Shown: in pieces, positions 56,822-64,000 of the stretch
Layout of the letters: each line of letters begins with the position of its first letter
How positions within the stretch are numbered: position 1 is the stretch's first letter
Assembly (NCBI GenBank): GCA_035610365.1
Contig: CM069432.1
Coordinates: 236,248,104 to 236,312,103 of the forward strand
DNA: 64,000 bases
Direction of reading: 5' to 3'
DNA from: Aquatica leii
Lineage: Eukaryota; Arthropoda; Insecta; Coleoptera; Lampyridae
Notes under the pieces: model-generated
Seen by the model: the letters and a program-made list of their open reading frames with translations, nothing else
What the model was told of the DNA's origin: nothing
The model's database searches: none
Translations under genes and position numbers: made by a program

Positions 56822-58904
56822 ACCAAAGTGTCAACCATAAGTACATAATTTCCAAATCTTAATGTGTCAGAATAATTTCGAGTCAAAACTATCGTTATTT
56901 AAACTAAACCCGTAGAGATAATTAAACTGTTGTTTCTTTTTCACAAAACTTTTTAGTTTAACAGCTAGTGCTGTATCAATTTGACATTTCTTTGCAGATT
57001 TATAAATCGTACGAACAGAAAATTATTGTCTTGATCTGCCAACTGCAACTCATTTAAAATCTCTAAAAAAACTTGATTCAAACGTAAAACCCAGATTCTA
57101 GTTTACAATTTTTTTATGACATTTAAGAAGATTATAGCTTGTTTGCATTTAGTGTTAACATCAGCGTCTTTATTAATACATGTATATATTAATTGTATTT
57201 GCTCTAGGCACATTATATAGTGTCGATTCTTTTGTTTAGACAGAGGATGGTAAATTTTTTAATTTGGTCGTTTGTTTCAAGAATCTTCAACAAGGAGCAA
57301 TATCAGTGCGTGTACAAATTTTTAATAAAAGTAAAAAGAAGCAACATTCTCTTCACATTTTTAACAGATTCAATAAACAAGTAAAATTGTGGATGTATTT
57401 GGGAAACCTACAATATTCTTTAACTTTAGCTTGTGATCTGTTGTGTTTTTCACAAACATACTGCATGATGTTCTAAATTGTGTAATTTGTTTTGTAATCA
57501 ATTACCTTATTTTCTTTAAATTTGGCAAGTATTTAACAATGGATTTACAGTACAACAGGGCCCTAAGACTATCTTTAGATGTAAAAAACAGTTAACTTCT
57601 TTAGTTTTCAGTTTGCTATTATTTTAATCTTCAGTTTATTAAAAATATAAATTTTATGATGTAGATTTCAAATTGACATTTCATATAGAATATAAAGTAT
57701 TTTTCATTTTTGATTGATAAAGTTATAAATACTTTATAATTAAAAATTAAGTATCTTGGCAGTTTTAGCAACTGACTAACGTGGGAAACAAAAAGTGTTT
57801 TGTTTTATATCAACGTAACTTCAAAATGTTTACGTTTACAAATGATGAGAAACAGAACGTATATAAACAAACACTTTTGCGTATTTTGCATAAAGATAAC
57901 TACAGGTTGAATGTCTCATATGATTAGTAATGCTGTCACTTTAGCACAAAAATCTATTACTGATTTGAGATTTAACAGTAAGAATGCTTATATGCATAAG
58001 TAAATTATTCGATTTCCATTGATGCGTTTTTTTAAGCTTTCTTTAAGACAATATTCAATGCATTTTAGTTTGAGTGTCTTTTTTCAGTCTAGCGTGTAAA
58101 TATGTTTATGATTCAAGATAAACAGTAATTAAACAGTCAACACAAATGTTAAAGAAATTCTAAGAAAGGCTAGTGGTACTCTGGAAAATTTCCACAAATT
58201 TTTAACCACACCTAATATTGTATAAACTTGTGTTTTCTTAGCAAAAATCAAATTACGACGTTTAGTACCTTTATACCTAGCTAACTACGGTTGTGTTTTT
58301 TGTTAATTAGTTGTTCGAATTAGTGGTTTTTTAAGCAAATAATAATAAAAATCTATAATTTTTTGTTTTCTACTTAAAAACAAAAAATCATAATATATGT
58401 ATATTTTTAATTTTACTCGATTAATTTTTACTTTAAAAGAGCAGACTTAACAAATTATGAATAATGAAATTGTTTATACAATCAGCACGTAGGTACTATG
58501 ATGTACGCACACGGTCAGCAAATTAATCTTCGAATTAATTTTCATACAGCTGCTTAAAAATACTTTAACTTATGTAATAAAATAATTGCACACTACAAAA
58601 AATACATTTTTCACATCAATACAAAATTTACAGTTCTTATCTAATTCTTACATATTTATTGGCATGAAAAAGTCGATTTTTCGAATTTTCGATAAGTCGA
58701 ATTGCTTTAGTTACACCTTGAGATCCGAGTTTGACTATATTTATTTAAAATTAAAAAGAGGCAAATTTATAATTAAGTTGTCTAGTTTTCTGTAAAACTT
58801 AATTGTAATACAAAAAAAGGGTAATGTGTTGCATTACATTATTATTTATAAATTACTATGAGGTAAGGATATAAACTCCTCCAAAAAGCTTATCATTTGA
58901 CGGT
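56822..58904. other. AT-rich intergenic DNA
   Basis: No gene recognised in 2 kb. Parts of 57980-58470 share blocks with the end of the window (see 63520-64000). Confidence 0.45.
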
Positions 58905-59375
58905 TTATTTCTATATTAAATAGATTCGATGTGGAGGGTAGGCACCAGTCAGAAATAAAACAAATCTATTGTTCTGGCTACGTTTCGTCAACTATTGCGC
59001 CTAACTTCATCAGGCCAATCTATATTAAATGGTACTTATAATTCAAAAAGTATCCGAGTCATAAACATGGTTAACTTGTCAGTATAATTAAAAACTTACT
59101 AACTAGAATAATAAATTACAATTACAGCAAAGAATGAAAAACAAGAAGTACTGGAAATATTCGTTCACTAATATTACGATTGTGTTGACTAGAATACTCA
59201 ATTGAATTTAACTTTCCTCAACCGTAAACGTTAAATTTCTGCCCAAACACAACACCATTTACTACAGATAGGCCTGGTGTAGTTGGCGCAATAGCTGACA
59301 AAACGTAGAAAAAATAATCGATTTGTTTTATTTAGTGCCTATCCTTCAAATCAAAGGATCTATTTAATATAAGAA
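58905..59375. mobile_element. Foldback element with hammerhead-like core (older copy)
   Basis: Imperfect inverted arms (about 58911-59035 and 59255-59373) surround a 220-bp AT-rich centre. The left arm has a complete hammerhead-like core. No clear target duplication remains, consistent with greater age. Confidence 0.65.
58975..59017 (-). ncRNA. Hammerhead ribozyme-like motif in the 58.9-kb foldback
   Basis: Minus strand: stem I TGGC, CTGATGA, stem II GTTA/TGAC, GAAACGTA, stem I partner GCCA. The other arm (59271-59310, plus) is a decayed copy with CTGGTGT and AAAAC. Confidence 0.55.
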
Positions 59376-60178
59376 TACACCATCAACTTATTTATAAATG
59401 ATATGAAATCTGTAAGGCAGTTTGACAGTATTCTAGATTAATCAAAAAGTCTAACTCACAGAATAAAAAGAATCAGAAGTGTTACTCGTGAGGCTCTATT
59501 CGAGGTTTTAGATCTAACTTTCGTTGTTAGGCTAAAAATTAGAACCGATTAAAAATAAAATCATTTCTAGGACAGAATTTAGCATGTTTGGTTCTTTTTA
59601 CATTACTTTTGCTTTACGAATGTACCTGCAGGACTGATTTTGAAATTTTGAAACACCTACATTTTAGCAAAAGAAAAACTAAGTTTTATAAAAAAGTCAA
59701 ATGCTAGCTGGATTCAAATTACATTGTGAATTTTTAATTAAATAGAGAGAAAGAAACTTTTTGTATTATGTTTTATTCTGCTTCTAAAGATTATATTTGA
59801 TTCACAACGTTTTCAATTACAAGTAAAGTAAGGTTTTAAACAGTCACCAGACGTACGAAAATTTTACTTTCAATTAGTTTTAATCAACATAACAGTATTG
59901 GCCATAAAATTAACTTTTTATTTTTTAGATTTTTTTTAAATGTGTAAGATATTTTTGGAATTTATTTTTATATCAATTTAAGTCAATTAGGTTTGATATA
60001 ATAAACAATAAAAACTATATAAAAATATTAAACCATTTTGTTAATTGTTTCAAACAGAATTTGGTTTGGTAATAAAGATAGCAACTACAGCTTCTAACTT
60101 GTTCAAACTCGCATTTATATCATAAAGGATAAGATATCACAATAATTTAGTATAGTATTTTTACTTTTACTTAAAATG
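59376..60178. other. AT-rich intergenic DNA
   Basis: No gene seen. Confidence 0.45.
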
Positions 60179-60665
60179 GGTCGAAATAGAGCGAAGTGTG
60201 AAATTTCATTCTTAACAAGTATAAAAGTTTTTTCCGAGAAAATTTTGGAGAAAATTGCTCTAGAAGACGGAAAAATTATTTCTTCGGAAACAGAACGAAG
60301 AAGATTAGTTACTGCAGGATTGATAAAAAAATAATGTGAGGGTCAACTGGACAGTGGAACAATGAGAAAGAGTGGTATTCACTGATGAATCTAAATTTAA
60401 TTTGTTTAATAGTGATGGTATACAGCATGTACGAAGACCTGCTGGTAAAAGATTTGATCCAAAGTACATTGTATCAACAGTAAAACATGATGGAAACTTT
60501 TTCGGCATATGATAATGGGGCCATTTAATAGTATTGAAGGTCTCAAAAATACAAGTAAAAGATACTTTTAAAAACATCATGGAACCATATGCCGAAGAAT
60601 ATATTTCTATTAAATACATTTTTCAACATCACAATGGTCCGAAGCATGCTTTGAAATCATAAGGT
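60179..60665 (+). pseudogene. Tc1-like transposase remnant
   Basis: Plus-strand reading includes 'ERRRLVTAGL' (helix-turn-helix end), 'VVFTDESKFNLFNSDGIQHV', 'STVKHDGNFFG', 'FKNIMEPYAEEY' and 'IFQHHNGPKHALKS'. In Tc1 proteins the last phrase reads QDNDPKH, so the second catalytic aspartate is replaced by histidine. There are also in-frame stops and a frame change near 60510. The glutamate end is missing. Inactive. Confidence 0.85.
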
Positions 60666-61559
60666 GCTATCTATGTTATGTCTAAGTTAAAATGTTTATA
60701 ACAGGTTTAAAAAAGTTATCATTAAACTTATTGTCAATATTTTATAATAGAATAAAAGAAATAACTACTAGTAACTTTTTTATAATTTGTTTTGTTCATT
60801 AAAATACCTGGAATTTTCAAAAGTTGCTATCTATATGGACAATACTGCATGTAAAATGTAATGCTGATTTTACTAAAATTAGTACTTTGCTTTTAACAAT
60901 TTTATATTGAATTGACGAAAATAAACTAATTAATGTATACGAACGCAACGCTGACTGTTATCTCTTTCTTGTGTAGTCATAATCACTTATCTACATTTTG
61001 CAGGGTTCGTGTGCGTACGGTGACCGACACTCGAAATAGTTTGATTGAATTAGTTTGTTTGTTTTTTTCATCATTTTATGAAAAAAGTTTAGTTATGTCG
61101 AATTCTAAGTATAATTTTTTTGAAATAATGAAAATTGAACATTGAATACTTGATAAACTGTTGATTTATGACTTGCATGTTCCTCTTATGTTTATTATTT
61201 TTTAGAAAAACATTTTATGTTTTTAATGTGATATAATTTTTCTCATTTCAACTTAAAATCATTATTTGCAGTTCCAAAATTTTAACTTTGTGTACTGTAA
61301 CTTCTTTATGCTTTTTGTAAAAACGCTGGTTTTAAATTAAAGAACATTTAGATTAGAAAACAAACTTTTCCGATAAACAAAAGAACGCCATAAATTTTAC
61401 TTTGTCCAGAGCGCTAAATATGTAGCTACGCCACTATGTCGAGATACATAACATCATCTAAGCCTTTGCAATCATTATCGCTTTACAACGGAAGCGCGAA
61501 ATCTCATAGTACGCATAAGGGTATTTAGAATCGATTGCGCCCTAGGCCGTGTCTGATAT
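60666..61559. other. AT-rich DNA with possible hAT end
   Basis: TAGCTACGCCACTA (about 61421-61434) resembles the inner complement of a hAT terminus (TAGTGGCGTAGCTA). No gene. Confidence 0.3.
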
Positions 61560-63018
61560 GGCGCCTTGTTGCCATGATTAGAAATTAAATATCTCATATA
61601 TGAATATTAAAAATATATTATTTTGAGATTTAGTAATTCCAAAATGCGGTACTAAAATTTTTCTGTCTAGAAAAAGATTCTTTTCATTTACTCTTGAGTA
61701 CTGGCTAAAGTTTTCGAATTTTTCTTCCTATTGAAAAAATTGTTTATCTTTTATATCTTTGAAGAAAACAAGTCTCTTGGACAACGATGATAAATCAACT
61801 TGTTTCTTACTAGCAGCATTGAAACGATCTAAAATTACCTTTCAAACAATGACTAAAATTGCTGTTTCGAAATGTTTTTGCAGTCCAACAACTTCAGGTA
61901 TTTGATTTTTTCCTGTATTTTCTGGAATAAAGCCCACTCTTTTTCTAAAGCATAAAATGCATCATTTTAAGCAGACCAACAATTTATAAAAAACCCTTAA
62001 CCTTTAGACTTGTACGTTACATCAAAATCTCCCAACGATGTGTAGATATAGTGAAAAAATTATATAGTTTGCAAAGTACTAAAAAAATTAGCTGCGTCAG
62101 ATACCGATTTAGCTACACAAGTCTTTAGTAAATTTAAGAAATGTGCAGCGCAAGGAACGTAATCTGTCTAAGAATTAATTGTTTTAATTCGTGTCTAAAG
62201 TCCTGCATATACACCTGAGATATTGCTAGCATTGTCATAAGATTCACCACAAGAGTGCTTTATCTCAAGACCATTTCTTTAAAAAGCATTTCAAATAGCG
62301 TGCTCAATATCTTTAGCTTTATGACCACTATTTGGTATAATTTAAAACCTCTCTACTATTTCACCATTTTTACGTATATACCTAATAACAATGGTAACCA
62401 AAATACTTAACGTTTTTAACTTCAGTAGAAATTTGTTGTAATACTTTATTACACTTCCAGAGTGCACTTAATATTTTAAATGTTTAGGTAAAGATGGACC
62501 GAATTCAGCAAGAAAATCTATAATTTCTAAAAAATTACCGGAATTGTGTAATTTTTTCTGAATGTGTTTGGAATGGCAGTATTTTTTTCCAACACAAAAT
62601 TTCTTCATCGAGCTGTTGTATCATAAGTTTATGAGCACGTGTTTGAGTTTAAAATGACTAACATTAGTTTTATGAAAATCAGAATTTTTATTACTTTCCA
62701 TGCGTATTATTGAGTATTTCTAGTCACGAGACGTTCACCAGTGAAAACATTTGATTTCTCTATTTTTGCCGAGTAATAAACATAGAGCACATAATACAGG
62801 TTTTTTAGTATCTGAATAAATTAACCTAACCTAAAATAAATTTTTGTAACAAAACCTTCTACCATTGTAAACATTCCTGGAATATTTAAAATCATTTTGT
62901 ATTTATATATAATACTACATTATGTTTACAACGATGAAATCTGTTCCATAGCGAAGCATTGCTAGAGTTTTGTCGCCCTAGGCCCGGGTTTACGGGCCTA
63001 AGCGTAAATTCACCACTG
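61560..63018 (-). mobile_element. hAT transposon F remnant
   Basis: Minus-strand reading contains 'GESYDNASNISGVYAG', 'YVPCAAHFLNLLKTCVAKSV' and 'DAANFFSTLQ' (about 62060-62260), and upstream 'GNFLEIIDFLAEFGPSLPKH'. This is the DUF4371 hAT group of hAT A. The 5' terminus reads CAGTGGTGAATTTACGCTTA on the minus strand, ending at 63018. The left terminus is not resolved. Many stops. Confidence 0.75.
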
Positions 63019-64000
63019 ATAATCCCGGTTTGCTGACTTCACGCGGCTTGGTAGCGTGCACTTGATTCATTGAACTTTTTTTCTTTACCTAATTTTAACT
63101 TTTGCTCAACTTACGATTATTGTTTTTATTTATTTATATGACGACATATTATAAGGAAACTAAATTATGTTGCTATTTGTACTTTTTTGGTTAAAAAGCA
63201 GCGATTACTCAAGAAGTTAAAAAAGAAGTGTAAATTAAACAGTAGAAATGAAAAAAATTATATAGGAAATAAAACAAACGTAAATTACAAAGAATATACA
63301 ATACAACGACCAAAAGTAATGTCACCTGAGCTCCCCTTGTTAGAGGTCCCGATTTTTTTGGTGAAACAAGATCTAATATAAAAACTTTTGACGCAAAAAT
63401 TTAATCAAAAGGAGATTTACTTTTCGATTGATTAGTTTCATAAAAGTGGATTCAAATATTGAAACACAGTATATATACAAGCTTATCTGCAAGTGATTTC
63501 AAAAAGTACGGTAAGGCAATAATGCATTTTTATAGGCGGTTTCACCTTTATCCTAAATTATTTTCGTCAAACGAAATCATAACTAAGTACCTCTGTAAAT
63601 TTATTTTCATTTGCATATCTCTGTTTAACACTCGGTAATTTGCTAACATTTCTTTCTAGTTAGATTATGTTTATGACACAAGATAAGCAGTAACAAACTT
63701 AAGATAAACAGCTAACACGATGCGATGAATTGGCAATGTCGAAATAAAAATATTTTTGATCATTTTAAGACATCCTGCTTTTAATATTCCAACGATTTTA
63801 TTTAAAAGATTTAAACTTAAACATGATTTCTTATTTTACATGAAAAGTATTTGTATTGCGAATTACAAAAAATTATTGATTATTAATTTGTCTTTATATA
63901 CAATAAATACGTTCATATGATTGTAAGTACACAAAAATTTGTTTGATTTAATTTTTTTACTTTTTCCTTTAAAAGAGCAGAGGTAATAAAATTATGAATA
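63019..64000. other. AT-rich DNA, part of a dispersed repeat
   Basis: No gene recognised. 63660-63710 (GATTATGTTTATGACACAAG...) and 63955-64000 (TTTAAAAGAGCAGA) resemble 58096-58130 and 58430-58460 in the same order. Confidence 0.4.

Noticed and set aside
60305-60619. 104-codon minus-strand frame
   Set aside because: It is the shadow of the Tc1 transposase read on the plus strand.
1-64000. tRNA, rRNA or CRISPR arrays
   Set aside because: No A/B-box pairs with cloverleaf potential, no rRNA-like sequence and no short spaced repeats of CRISPR type were seen; the organism is a eukaryote.

Overview
The window is animal DNA, almost certainly from an insect. It is AT-rich, has one intron-bearing host gene of the TIS11/tristetraprolin family, and is otherwise nearly filled with nested transposable elements typical of large arthropod genomes: hAT, Tc1/mariner, Tigger/pogo, Penelope-like, Ty3/gypsy and Ty1/copia, plus a 6.7-kb satellite array. 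The species cannot be fixed from the sequence. All calls come from reading the DNA and translations; no database was searched.

Layout. 1-479: nothing recognised. 480-3660: a strongly T-rich, A-poor stretch that may be a decayed LTR retrotransposon. 5133-8000: the host gene Tis11, with a 20-codon first exon (5434-5493), a 1.2-kb intron, and a second exon (6691-7407) carrying two CCCH zinc fingers and a C-terminal CNOT1-binding motif; the 3' region holds an AU-rich element. 8888-9432: a foldback element with hammerhead-ribozyme-like cores in both arms. 9765-24740: a nest of hAT transposons interrupted by a Ty3/gypsy copy, a copia copy and a solo LTR. 24742-27836: a Tigger/pogo-type transposon whose transposase ends in a PHD finger. 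29525-32288: a Penelope-like element with reverse transcriptase, GIY-YIG and hammerhead-like parts and a 12-bp target duplication. 32714-41112: gypsy and copia fossils, with a second hammerhead foldback and a 1.5-kb solo LTR inserted in them. 41400-43612: a second hAT copy ending in an (AT)n tract. 44564-46566: an element with inverted ends carrying a spliced DUF4806-like gene. About 46843-53572: the satellite, about 12.8 units of 525 bp. 53573-63018: hAT, Tc1 and foldback remnants in AT-rich DNA.

Most notable: the Ty3/gypsy family seen twice (9979-14950 and 37280-41112) carries, downstream of integrase, a macrodomain resembling the ADP-ribose hydrolase OARD1/TARG1 and then a CCCH zinc finger before the polypurine tract. 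In the first copy the integrase tail and the macrodomain share one open frame, so the macrodomain belongs to the element. Second: four unrelated-looking foldback or Penelope loci share a hammerhead core with compensating changes in the stems, and three of them have 12-bp target duplications, which suggests one Penelope-driven family of hairpin retroelements.
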